DNA of 13,532 nucleotides from Chloroflexota bacterium (GCA_027295645.1 JAPUKM010000183.1:1-13532); one strand, 5' to 3'; positions 6,886 through 13,532 are shown, counted from the first letter of the stretch. Notes: generated by a model from the letters alone, not told the origin. Numbers and translations: made by a program.

Positions 6886-7364
6886 AACTGAAACGAGCGA
6901 AAACCTATAGCGCCAAACCCTCTGAGGTGGAGACCGCCTGGCACATCTTTGATGCTTCGAGCAAACCCCTGGGCCGTCTGGCGGTGGAGGTGGCCCGTAT
7001 CCTCCAAGGCAAGCACAAGCCTATCTACACGCCGCATATTCTGACCGGCGACTTTGTCATTGTGGTCAACGCCTCCCAGACGGTGACCACCGGACAGAAG
7101 ACGGAACAGAAGATGTACTATCGCCACAGCGGCTACCATGGAGGGCTGACGACGACTCCGCTCAAGGTGATGCTGGACAAGCACCCCGAGCGGGTCATCC
7201 GCAGCGCCGTGGCGGGAATGCTGCCCAAAAACCTGCTAGCCAAGCGCATGCTGCGACGGCTGAAGGTGTATGGTGGCCCAGACCACCCGCACGAGGCCCA
7301 GATCAAGGGAGCAGCGGCACAGCCAGAGGCCAGTACAACGTCACCACAAAAGTCGGAGGCATAG
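6882..7364 (+). CDS. rplM: 50S ribosomal protein L13
   Basis: L13 is an early-assembly 23S rRNA-binding protein. The longest open frame begins at 6843, but the true start is very likely ATG 6882. It overlaps the truA stop (ATGA), and the product then begins MKLKRAKTYSAKP, close to the standard MKTYSAKP start. Only a weak, distant AAGGA (6865-6869) precedes it, so expression probably depends on coupling to truA. Family marks are WHIFDASSKPLGRLA, GDFVIVVNA, YYRHSGYHGG, AVAGMLPKN and the KVYGGPDHPHEAQ end. With 160 residues it is longer than the E. coli protein (142). Its last 18 or so residues (GAAAQPEASTTSPQKSEA) are a low-complexity extension. RpsI follows directly. Confidence 0.95.
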   Translation: MKLKRAKTYSAKPSEVETAWHIFDASSKPLGRLAVEVARILQGKHKPIYTPHILTGDFVIVVNASQTVTTGQKTEQKMYYRHSGYHGGLTTTPLKVMLDKHPERVIRSAVAGMLPKNLLAKRMLRRLKVYGGPDHPHEAQIKGAAAQPEASTTSPQKSEA

Positions 7365-7763
7365 ATGACCCAGGCGCAGCACTACTACTACGGCACCGGG
7401 AAGCGCAAAACGTCCATTGCCAAGGTCCGGCTGTACACCGAGCCTGGGAACGTGGTGGTCAACGGAAAGCCCCTGGAGGAGGCCTTCCCCTGGAAGGGGT
7501 GGCAGGTCATAGTCAATCTGCCGCTAGAGGTGACGGAGACCCTGGGCAAGTACTCGGTAAGCGCCCAGGTGTACGGCGGCGGCTTCAGCAGCCAGGCAGG
7601 AGCCGTCCGACACGGCATCTCCCGCGCCCTGGCGGTGCTGGACGAGAATCTGAAGCCTCTCCTCCGAAAACACGGTCTGCTCACTCGTGACGCCAGGATC
7701 AAGGAGAGCAAGAAGTACGGACTGAAGCGGGCACGCAAGGCGGAGCAGTACAGCAAACGCTAG
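7365..7763 (+). CDS. rpsI: 30S ribosomal protein S9
   Basis: S9 lies in the 30S head and reaches the P-site tRNA with its basic C-terminal tail. The 132-residue product has the family start YYGTGKRKTSIAKVRLY (8-24). It also has the GGGFSSQAGAVRHGISRAL block (about 72-90) and the tail RDARIKESKKYGLKRARK, ending in the invariant-type SKR that contacts tRNA. ATG at 7365 abuts the rplM stop (zero intergenic bases), and GGAGG at 7355-7359 gives the SD. It is the last gene of the ribosomal block. Confidence 0.97.
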   Translation: MTQAQHYYYGTGKRKTSIAKVRLYTEPGNVVVNGKPLEEAFPWKGWQVIVNLPLEVTETLGKYSVSAQVYGGGFSSQAGAVRHGISRALAVLDENLKPLLRKHGLLTRDARIKESKKYGLKRARKAEQYSKR

Positions 7764-7807
7764 CACAGGCATCGAGAGGGTAAGCACCACGGAACCAGGG
7801 GGGAATA

Positions 7808-8107
7808 ATGGCATACATAGACCCGGTCACTGCGTCACCGAGTAACTACAAAACGCTCATGGAGAATGAGCAGGTGAGGGTCCTGGAGATGACCTTGAAG
7901 GCGGGAGAGAGCGACCAGGTGCATTCGCACCCGTCCGAGACCGTCTATTTCGTCAAGGGCGGCAAGGTCAAGATACATCTCCCGGATGGTGGAGTCGCGG
8001 ACGCGGACATACCTGATGGACACGTGATGTGGCATGAGGAATGGACCCACCGGGTGGAGAACGTCGGCTCTTCAGACGTGCACGCCATCATCGTCGAAGC
8101 CAAGTGA
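7808..8107 (+). CDS. Small single-domain cupin protein
   Basis: A 99-residue protein that is essentially one cupin barrel. Motif 1 is G33...VHSHPSETVYFVKGG, with likely metal ligands H39, H41 and E44. Motif 2 is IPDGHVMWHEEWTHRVENVG, with H81 the expected fourth ligand and H76 nearby. Substrate and reaction cannot be told from sequence; stand-alone cupins of this size include isomerases, dioxygenases and sugar- or ligand-binding proteins. ATG 7808 follows AGGGGGGA (7797-7804). It is 44 nt after rpsI on the same strand and before a strong terminator, so it may be read from the ribosomal operon or from its own weak promoter. Three of its five isoleucines use ATA, unlike the ribosomal genes, hinting at a different history. 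Confidence 0.88.
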   Translation: MAYIDPVTASPSNYKTLMENEQVRVLEMTLKAGESDQVHSHPSETVYFVKGGKVKIHLPDGGVADADIPDGHVMWHEEWTHRVENVGSSDVHAIIVEAK

Positions 8108-8132
8108 CAGAGAACCGCCACGCTACTGAGCC

Positions 8133-8165
8133 AAAGAGCGCCCTGCTGGTAGCAGGGCGCTCTTT
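8133..8165. terminator. Bidirectional intrinsic terminator
   Basis: AAAGAGCGCCCTGCT (8133-8147) pairs perfectly over 15 bp with 8151-8165 around a GGT loop. Both strands end the stem in TTT, though the T tracts are short. It lies between the cupin stop (8107) and the convergent PGI/PMI stop (8183), so it can end both transcription units. The gap 8108-8182 holds nothing else. Confidence 0.9.
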
Positions 8166-8182
8166 CATACTGCTGATGCCGG

Positions 8183-9244
8183 CTACCCCTCCGCCAGCCG
8201 CCCCTTCAGGTAGTCGATTGGGGACACCGGAACCGGGTCCACCTGGTTGAGGATCCCCAGGTAGTAGCTCACGAAGTCGCCCAGCAGCACGGTTGTCAGC
8301 AGGTGGGCCAACGGGGTGTCACCCACGCCATCCAGCTGCCGGTGGGCGACCCCCTCCCGTAGAAGCAGCTCCTCCGTGACCTGGTAGCGCAGGGATGTGC
8401 GCCGGTGCAGGAGATGGGAGTGCAGCAGCACGACATAGGCACGTTCCATGACCTCGGCAGGCAGCGAGTAGCCGACCACCGCGTTATGGTTCAGCTCCGG
8501 CATTGATTCGTAAAAGGCCCACACCTTGCTGTTCTCGTTGAGCTGCGTCTTCCAACGATGAGCAGCCCCGCTTAGGAACTCCGCGCCGTACACCACTGGG
8601 AGCCTGCCGTGCATGGCGGTGGCCACCGTCTTGGCCAGGTTCTGCGCCTTGGAAGCCTCCGGGCCCAGGGCGGATACCATCTGATAAAGGAGTTGGACGG
8701 TCGTTTGAAGCTCAGCCTCTTTGTTCTCCAGAAGGCCAATCTTGCACAGCAGAGCCAGGAGCATCCCAAAGCTGTAGCCCACAGCCGACCGCGGCTCTCC
8801 CTCGTAGTCGATTCTGAGCAGGGGTATCCCGTGGGCCGCGGCCTCTCTGGCCAGCGTGCCACCGCTGGTCATCGCCAGCAGAAGCGCGCCACGCTCCCGG
8901 GCCTGGTGGTACGCGGAGAGCGTCTCCTCCGTGTCTCCAGAGTAGCTTGAGGCGATGACCAGGGTCTCCGGGCCTATCCAGGCAGGCAGCGTGTAGTCCC
9001 GGACCACGTGAACCGGTACGGCAGCCTCCAGCTCGGCCAGCCCGGCCAGTAGCTCTCCGCCCATGGCCGAGCCTCCCATACCAACCACCACCACCGAGCG
9101 GGCATCTGAGAAGGCCTCGGGAAGCTCCACAGCCGAGCCCTGCTCCCAGGCCGTCAGATACAGCTGTGGCACGGAGATAATGCGACCCCTCAAGTCAGAC
9201 GGGTCCCACCTTCGATAGGTCTCGGGGTTGTCAAGATCCGACAT
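8183..9244 (-). CDS. Bifunctional phosphoglucose/phosphomannose isomerase
   Basis: Interconverts glucose-6-P and fructose-6-P, and mannose-6-P and fructose-6-P, in the cytosol. It belongs to the PGI/PMI family first described in archaea, part of the SIS-fold superfamily, not to classical PGI. The SIS sugar-phosphate site is GMGGSAMGG (55-63) and SSYSGDTEET (99-108), then TSGGT (126-130) and PRSAVGYSFG (151-160). The family catalytic pair E237 (QLNEN) and H253 (ELNHN) are 16 apart, as in the Pyrobaculum enzyme (E203/H219). It ends VDPVPVSPIDYLKGRL. It has 353 residues. The longest frame starts at 9361, but ATG 9244 is chosen: it gives the family-like MSDLDNPETYRRWDP, overlaps the upstream stop as TAATG, and follows a G-rich SD. 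Last gene of the minus-strand operon. Confidence 0.92.
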   Translation of the reverse strand: MSDLDNPETYRRWDPSDLRGRIISVPQLYLTAWEQGSAVELPEAFSDARSVVVVGMGGSAMGGELLAGLAELEAAVPVHVVRDYTLPAWIGPETLVIASSYSGDTEETLSAYHQARERGALLLAMTSGGTLAREAAAHGIPLLRIDYEGEPRSAVGYSFGMLLALLCKIGLLENKEAELQTTVQLLYQMVSALGPEASKAQNLAKTVATAMHGRLPVVYGAEFLSGAAHRWKTQLNENSKVWAFYESMPELNHNAVVGYSLPAEVMERAYVVLLHSHLLHRRTSLRYQVTEELLLREGVAHRQLDGVGDTPLAHLLTTVLLGDFVSYYLGILNQVDPVPVSPIDYLKGRLAEG

Positions 9245-10665
9245 TACACCCCCACCAGAGCCCGGACTTCCTCCAAGATGCGATGCACCCGTTCCGGGCT
9301 TTCCGCCTCCGAGTAGATGCGGAGAAGCGGCTCGGTGCCGGAGAAGCGTACCAGCGCCCAAGCGCCGCCCTCCAGATGAAGCCGGGTACCATCCACCTCG
9401 TCGCGGTCAGTGACGGGCACGCCCGCCAGGGTATCCGGCCGTTGCGAGGCGACCCGCTCCTGGATCTCAGCGCGACGGTCGGAGGCAAAGGAAACGTCAA
9501 TACGGTCATAGTAGTGAGGGCCGACCCTGCTGAACAGGTGGTCCAGCAGCTCCGACGGCGATTTTCCCGTCTTCACCATCATGTCCAGGAAATACAGCCC
9601 ACTGAGGATGCCGTCGCGCTCCGGAATATGGCCCTTGAAGCTGTAGCCGCCGCTCTCCTCACCCCCGGCCAGAGCGTCCCTCTCCGTCATCACGGGGCCG
9701 ATGTACTTGAACCCCACCGGGGTCTCGTACACGGGTATGTCGAATAGCTCCCCCAGACGATAGATCATGCTGCTCATAGTCACGGACTTGACCAGAGGGC
9801 CTTTCTGGCCCCGTACCTCAAGGAAGTAGAGGGCCAGAAGGGCAAAAACCTGCAGTGTTGAGATGTACTGCCCCTTCTCGTCAACTATCCCGAGCCGGTC
9901 GGCGTCGCCGTCCAGGGCGATGCCGACATGCGCCCCTTGAGCGGCCACGCACTCCGAGAGGGCCGTAAGGTTGTGGGCCACCGGCTCCGGCTGCGCCATG
10001 CCGGGGAAGGAGGGGTTCCTCTCCCCGTGAAGCTCGGTGAGCGGGAGCGCGCCGCCCTCCAGAAGTCGCGGCAGGTAGCCCGCCCCCGCACCGTACATAG
10101 CGTCCACCACAACACTCAGGCCGCTGTCGCGGATAGCCGGAATGTCCACAAGCGTACCGAGATGGGCCATGTAGGGCGGCGCGGGGTCGATCTCTGTGAG
10201 GAGCCCCCGCTCACGGGCCTGGGCAAGGGGAATCCTGGCGACCTGGGACTTGAGGGCAACGGCGATCTCCCCCTCCAGGGCCTCCACCACCTCCGGCGAG
10301 GCGCTGCCCCCGTAGTCCGGCTTGTACTTGAAGCCGTTCCACTGAGGCGGGTTGTGGCTTGCGGTGATAACAACGCCGCCACCCGCTCCGAGATGGACAA
10401 TGTTGTAGCTTACCACGGGGGTCGGAGCAGGCATGTCACACAGGAAGGTGGGGATACCGGCGGCCGTGGTCACCTGGGCCACCTCCGCGGCGAAATCCTC
10501 AGAGGCGAACCGCGTGTCGTAGCCCACGACCAGTCCACGGGAGGCCATCCCGCTCTTCTGAAGATAGGTGGCCACGCCCCGGGCACAGGCACGGACGTTG
10601 TCGGCGGTGAAGTCCCACCCGATAATGGCCCGCCAACCGTCGGTGCCGAAGCGGATCCCTGCCAT
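9244..10665 (-). CDS. Phosphoglucomutase/phosphomannomutase (phosphohexomutase family)
   Basis: Moves phosphate between C6 and C1 of hexoses (Glc-6-P/Glc-1-P and possibly Man-6-P/Man-1-P), feeding nucleotide-sugar, glycogen or solute synthesis. It has 473 residues in the four-domain alpha-D-phosphohexomutase fold. FGTDGWR is at 6-12. The active-site phosphoserine is S103 in TASHNPPQWNG (101-111). The Mg2+ loop DGDADR is at 252-257, the sugar-recognition loop GGEESGG at 334-340, and the phosphate-binding RFSGTEPLLRIY at 440-451. GEESGG is nearer to the glucose-type loop than to the GEMSGH of many PMM/PGM enzymes, so PGM activity is favoured, but specificity is inference. ATG 10665 follows a GGGGGT SD. 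It lies 20 nt after metK and overlaps the PGI/PMI start by one base. Confidence 0.92.
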   Translation of the reverse strand: MAGIRFGTDGWRAIIGWDFTADNVRACARGVATYLQKSGMASRGLVVGYDTRFASEDFAAEVAQVTTAAGIPTFLCDMPAPTPVVSYNIVHLGAGGGVVITASHNPPQWNGFKYKPDYGGSASPEVVEALEGEIAVALKSQVARIPLAQARERGLLTEIDPAPPYMAHLGTLVDIPAIRDSGLSVVVDAMYGAGAGYLPRLLEGGALPLTELHGERNPSFPGMAQPEPVAHNLTALSECVAAQGAHVGIALDGDADRLGIVDEKGQYISTLQVFALLALYFLEVRGQKGPLVKSVTMSSMIYRLGELFDIPVYETPVGFKYIGPVMTERDALAGGEESGGYSFKGHIPERDGILSGLYFLDMMVKTGKSPSELLDHLFSRVGPHYYDRIDVSFASDRRAEIQERVASQRPDTLAGVPVTDRDEVDGTRLHLEGGAWALVRFSGTEPLLRIYSEAESPERVHRILEEVRALVGV

Positions 10666-10685
10666 ATGCGCTACCCCCAGCGGCC

Positions 10686-11900
10686 TCAGGCGATACCGGC
10701 GCCGGCCCGCAGGAGCGCGGCCTTGTCGGTCCGCTCCCAGGGTACGTCCAGGTCCTCACGGCCGAAGTGTCCGTAGGCGGCGGTCTGCCTGTAGATGGGC
10801 TTTCGCAGTCCCATACTATTGATGATGGCCCCCGGGCGCAGGTCAAAATGGCTGCTGATGAGACCCACGATCACATCGTCGTCCACAGCGCCGGTGCCAA
10901 AGGTCTCGATGCTGACGGAGGTCGGGTGGGCCACCCCGATGGCGTAGGAGAGCTGCACCTCCACCCGCTCGGCCAGCCCGGCGGCCACCACGTTCTTGGC
11001 GACGTAGCGGGCGGCATAGGAGCTGGATCGGTCCACCTTGGTGGGGTCCTTTCCGGAGAAGGCCCCGCCTCCGTGGCGGGCGGCACCACCATAGGTGTCC
11101 ACAATGATCTTTCGGCCGGTCAGGCCGGCGTCCGCGTGGGGGCCGCCCAGCTCGAATTTGCCCGACGGGTTGATGTAATACTTCGTGTCTGAGTCCACCA
11201 GCCCTCCCGGCAGTGTGGGCTCCACCACATGCCTCTGAATGTCCTTCTGAAGCTGCTCCTGGGTGACTTCAGGGCTGTGCTGGGCGCTCACGACCACGGT
11301 GTGGACCCGCTTGGGAGCCCCGTACGCGTACTCCACAGTGACCTGAGACTTGCCGTCCGGGCGCAGGTACGGAAGCAGCCCCTCTTTTCGGACAATGCTC
11401 AGCCGCTTGCACAGGGCGTGTGCCAGGGAGATCGGCAGCGGCATCAGCTCGGGCGTCTCCGTGCAGGCGAAGCCGACCATCATGCCCTGGTCACCGGCAC
11501 CCAGCTCCTCTGCTTCATCGCTGGATGGGGAGCTATCGCGTGTCTCCAGAGAGCGGCCCACGGCCTCAGAGATATCCTTTGATTGCTCCTTCACGGATAC
11601 GATAACACCACAGGTATTGTAGTCGATGCCGTACGCGGCATTGGTATAGCCGATGCTTTTGACGGTGTCACGCACGATCTGGGGGATGTCCACATAGGTG
11701 TTGGTCGTGATCTCACCCATGACCACAACCAGCCCCGTGGTCACCGCAGTCTCACAGGCGACCCTGCCTCCGGGATCCTTGGCCAGAATGGCGTCCAGAA
11801 TGGCATCGGAGACCTGGTCACACAGCTTGTCGGGATGCCCCTCAGTCACCGACTCCGAGGTCAGCAGGTACTGGGGCGACTGCGTGAAGGTGTTGGTCAT
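10686..11900 (-). CDS. metK: S-adenosylmethionine synthetase
   Basis: Makes S-adenosylmethionine from ATP and methionine, releasing PPi and Pi; a cytosolic tetramer with Mg2+ and K+. It has 404 residues. The ATP-site GHPDK is at 21-25 within SESVTEGHPDKLCDQVSD. Family signature 1 is GAGDQGMMVGFA (134-145), and signature 2 is GGGAFSGKDPTKVDRS (277-292). The end REDLDVPWERTDKAALL is typical. ATG 11900 follows a strong GAGGAGG about 8 nt upstream. It lies 33 nt downstream of ahcY on the same strand, so the activated-methyl cycle enzymes that make SAM and clear SAH are co-transcribed. No SAM riboswitch is visible in the short leader. Confidence 0.97.
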   Translation of the reverse strand: MTNTFTQSPQYLLTSESVTEGHPDKLCDQVSDAILDAILAKDPGGRVACETAVTTGLVVVMGEITTNTYVDIPQIVRDTVKSIGYTNAAYGIDYNTCGVIVSVKEQSKDISEAVGRSLETRDSSPSSDEAEELGAGDQGMMVGFACTETPELMPLPISLAHALCKRLSIVRKEGLLPYLRPDGKSQVTVEYAYGAPKRVHTVVVSAQHSPEVTQEQLQKDIQRHVVEPTLPGGLVDSDTKYYINPSGKFELGGPHADAGLTGRKIIVDTYGGAARHGGGAFSGKDPTKVDRSSSYAARYVAKNVVAAGLAERVEVQLSYAIGVAHPTSVSIETFGTGAVDDDVIVGLISSHFDLRPGAIINSMGLRKPIYRQTAAYGHFGREDLDVPWERTDKAALLRAGAGIA

Positions 11901-11933
11901 TGGAAGCTCCTCCTCGTATTCCTGAGTGATTGC

Positions 11934-13205
11934 CTACGTGCCACTCTCCCACGTAGCCAGGTATTTCTCCTGCTCCGGTGTCAGCTTGTCGATGGTGACC
12001 CCCAGCGAGTCCAGCTTCAGACGCGCGATCTCCTGGTCCAGCTGCTTGGGCACCGGGTGGACATCCGGTATGAGGTTGCGTCCCTCCTTGGCCAGGTACT
12101 CCAGAGAGAGGGCCTGGTTGGCGAAGCTCATATCCATGACGCTGGAGGGATGGCCCTCCGCTGCCGCCAGGTTGATGAGGCGGCCCTCGCCCAGAAGGTA
12201 GATACGCCGGTTGTCCTTCAGCGTGTACTCCTCCACATATTGACGGACCGTGCGCTTGGATACGGCCATCTTCTCCAGGGCGGGTATGTTGATCTCGACG
12301 TTGAAGTGGCCGCTGTTGCACACGATGGCGCCGTCCTTCATCTCCCGCAGGTGCTGCTCATCGATGGCGGACAGCCCCCCCGTGACGGTGACAAAGATAT
12401 CCCCCTCCGCGGCGGCCTGGGCCATGGTCATCACCTCAAAGCCGTCCATGATCGCCTCCAGGGAGGGCAGCGGGTCCACCTCTGTGACGATAACGTGGGC
12501 GCCCATGCCCTTGGCGCGCATGGCGATACCACGACCGCACCAGCCGTATCCGGCCACCACCATCCTTTTGCCGGCCAGCAGCACGTTGGTGGCACGGATG
12601 ATGCCGTCCAGGGTGCTCTGGCCTGTGCCGTACCTGTTGTCGAAGAAGTGCTTGGTGTCCGCATCGTTGACAGCGACAATGGGATAACGGAGCTTACCCT
12701 CACGGGCCATGGCCTGAAGGCGAACGATGCCGGTTGTGGTCTCCTCTGTACCGCCCAGAATGTCGCCAATGAGGTCCTGGCGCTCCTTGTGGATCGTGGA
12801 TACCAGGTCTGCGCCGTCGTCCAGGGTAACCTGCGGACAGCTGTCCAGGGCGGCGTGGATGTGGCGATAGTAGGTCTCGTTGTCCTCACCCTTGATGGCG
12901 AAGGTGGGGATGCCGTACTCCGCCACCAGCGCCGCGGCGACATCGTCCTGCGTGCTCAGAGGATTACTGGCGCACAGGACGATGTCGGCTCCCCCGTCCT
13001 TGATGGCCAGGGCCAGATTCGCTGTCTCGGTGGTCACATGGAGGCAGGCCGCTACGCGCATACCTGCCAGGGGGCGCTCCTTGGCGAACCGCTCGCGGAT
13101 CAGCCGTATCACCGGCATCTCCCTGGCGGCCCACTCGATACGGAGGATACCCTCCTGGGTCAGGGCGGTATCCTTCACGTCTCCTACTATGCCTGTAGCA
13201 GCCAA
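11934..13205 (-). CDS. ahcY: S-adenosylhomocysteine hydrolase (short form)
   Basis: Splits S-adenosylhomocysteine to adenosine and homocysteine, relieving product inhibition of methyltransferases; uses tightly bound NAD+. At 423 residues it is the short form, lacking the extra ~40-residue segment of many proteobacterial enzymes and resembling archaeal ones. Residues matching the animal active site are H56, D130, E155, K185, D189, H300 and H352. The NAD site GYGWCGRG is at 219-226. NPLSTQDDVAAAL, DNRYGTGQS and GHPSSVMDMSFANQ are all present. It ends LTPEQEKYLATW instead of the Lys/Tyr tail of eukaryotic forms. The start is TTG 13205, five nt after AAAGGAGA (13218-13211). An in-frame TTG at 13241 has no SD and would place that SD inside the gene. 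First clear gene of the ahcY-metK-sugar block. Confidence 0.95.
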   Translation of the reverse strand: MAATGIVGDVKDTALTQEGILRIEWAAREMPVIRLIRERFAKERPLAGMRVAACLHVTTETANLALAIKDGGADIVLCASNPLSTQDDVAAALVAEYGIPTFAIKGEDNETYYRHIHAALDSCPQVTLDDGADLVSTIHKERQDLIGDILGGTEETTTGIVRLQAMAREGKLRYPIVAVNDADTKHFFDNRYGTGQSTLDGIIRATNVLLAGKRMVVAGYGWCGRGIAMRAKGMGAHVIVTEVDPLPSLEAIMDGFEVMTMAQAAAEGDIFVTVTGGLSAIDEQHLREMKDGAIVCNSGHFNVEINIPALEKMAVSKRTVRQYVEEYTLKDNRRIYLLGEGRLINLAAAEGHPSSVMDMSFANQALSLEYLAKEGRNLIPDVHPVPKQLDQEIARLKLDSLGVTIDKLTPEQEKYLATWESGT

Positions 13206-13283
13206 CGATGTCTCCTTTCTCACACTCCTGGGCCTGTCCAAACCCAGGCTCCTGCTCTACCTACGATCAGGCCTGACCCTCCG
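13206..13283 (-). promoter_or_regulatory. Leader region upstream of ahcY
   Basis: Seventy-eight bases between the basic protein's stop and ahcY. On either strand CCTGGG (13227-13232) can pair with CCCAGG (13243-13248), or instead GCCTG (13232-13236) with CAGGC (13245-13249); the two folds exclude each other. A TCAGGCCTGA palindrome (13267-13276) follows the upstream stop. The ahcY SD lies outside both hairpins. I do not recognise a SAH or SAM riboswitch consensus, and no convincing -35/-10 pair. A promoter or attenuator could lie here but is not shown. Confidence 0.25.
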
Positions 13284-13532
13284 CTACTCCTTGCTTGAGG
13301 GGGCGGACGGTTTATCTGCTGGCTTCGCTGCCTTGGAGGAGGTCTCGGTTTTACTGCTCTTCCGGGCCGCTGGGCTCTTCGTCGTTTTGGGAGCCTTCTC
13401 CTCCGCGGAGGCACGCTTGCTCTTGCGCGCAGGGGCTGCCGGAGCCTCAGCAGCGGGCGCTGCCGTTGCTGCGGCTTTACGAGTCCGCCGCGCAGGGGCT
13501 GCCGGAGCCTCAGCAGCGGGCGCTGCCGTTGC
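13284..13532 (-). CDS. C-terminal part of a Lys/Ala/Pro-rich basic protein (5' end outside window)
   Basis: The minus strand is open from the window edge to a TAG at 13286-13284, giving the last 82 residues of a protein with no visible start. It is low complexity: Ala, Pro, Lys and Ser dominate, with 18 Lys/Arg against 7 Asp/Glu. Two near-identical ATAAPAAEAPAAPAR units occur at visible residues 1-15 and 22-36-like spacing (21-residue period). After them comes a Lys/Ser/Ala segment (RKSKR, EEKAPKTTKSP, SSKAAKPADKPS). This resembles histone-H1-like or AlgP-type tails found on bacterial DNA- or RNA-binding proteins, such as extended HU. The folded N-terminal domain lies outside the window, so identity and function are unknown. 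The in-frame reading, basic tail pattern and stop 78 nt before ahcY support a real gene. Confidence 0.75.
   Translation of the reverse strand, partial: ATAAPAAEAPAAPARRTRKAAATAAPAAEAPAAPARKSKRASAEEKAPKTTKSPAARKSSKTETSSKAAKPADKPSAPSSKE
13426..13532 (-). repeat. 63-bp tandem repeat inside the basic protein gene
   Basis: Bases 13426-13469 are repeated without mismatch at 13489-13532, a shift of 63 bp, which is 21 codons and keeps the frame. Between them is a variable 19-base piece. The second copy runs into the window end, so the number of units is unknown. Each unit encodes an alanine/proline-rich stretch with a basic end. Exact identity at synonymous sites suggests recent duplication or ongoing slippage. 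Confidence 0.85.

Noticed and set aside
9245..9361. A 39-residue N-terminal extension of PGI/PMI starting at 9361.
   Set aside because: It overlaps the conserved C-terminus of the phosphohexomutase and has a Gly/Ser/Pro-rich sequence unlike the family; the start at 9244 with TAATG overlap fits better.
9928..10776. A 282-codon plus-strand open frame opposite the phosphohexomutase.
   Set aside because: Low-complexity Arg/His/Gly-rich translation, no SD, and the opposite strand carries an intact enzyme with all motifs.
13267..13276. TCAGGCCTGA palindrome just after the basic protein's stop, as a terminator.
   Set aside because: The possible stem is short and no T run follows on the minus strand, so it does not meet the pattern of an intrinsic terminator.
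11583..13298. A long plus-strand open frame (571 codons) opposite ahcY and metK.
   Set aside because: It lies antisense to two clearly recognised enzymes, has no SD or family-like sequence, and is explained by the codon bias of GC-rich genes leaving few stops on the other strand.

Overview
This window is a compact, GC-rich bacterial chromosome segment. It is filled almost end to end by two convergent gene blocks that meet at a strong bidirectional terminator (8133-8165). No mobile element, phage gene, CRISPR array, tRNA or rRNA is visible. The likely source is a member of the Chloroflexota, perhaps Dehalococcoidia or a relative. This is inferred from three things: the order secY-adk-map-infA-rpmJ-rpsM-rpsK-rpsD-rpoA-rplQ-truA-rplM-rpsI, the nearby archaeal-type bifunctional phosphoglucose/phosphomannose isomerase, and a short-form S-adenosylhomocysteine hydrolase. 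The taxonomic call is tentative.

Plus strand, 1-8107: the distal spc/alpha ribosomal operon. It starts inside secY (protein-export channel) and runs through adk, map, infA, rpmJ, rpsM, rpsK, rpsD, rpoA, rplQ, truA, rplM and rpsI. Gaps are at most about 50 bases, and two junctions overlap as ATGA (rpoA/rplQ and truA/rplM). Products cover protein export, nucleotide balance, N-terminal Met removal, translation initiation, both ribosomal subunits, RNA polymerase assembly and tRNA pseudouridylation. A small cupin gene follows rpsI after 44 bases and closes the block.

Minus strand, 13532-8183: reading leftwards there is the 3' end of a lysine/alanine/proline-rich, histone-H1-like protein cut by the window edge, then ahcY, metK, a phosphoglucomutase/phosphomannomutase and the bifunctional PGI/PMI. 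The last four are tightly spaced (33 nt, 20 nt, then a one-base TAATG overlap) and look like one operon. It joins the activated-methyl cycle (SAM synthesis, SAH hydrolysis) to hexose-phosphate interconversion (Glc-6-P, Glc-1-P, Fru-6-P, Man-6-P, Man-1-P).

Start codons needed correction in several places. TTG is the best-supported start for rpoA, truA and ahcY, and GTG for infA. rplM and pgi/pmi begin downstream of the longest open frame. The window is mainly housekeeping and I found no clear new system. The points most worth a second look are the 63-bp tandem repeat in the truncated basic protein, the codon usage of map, a Val-for-Pro change in the adenylate kinase P-loop, a hairpin joining the rpsK stop to the rpsD ribosome-binding site, and an acidic C-terminal tail on RpoA.
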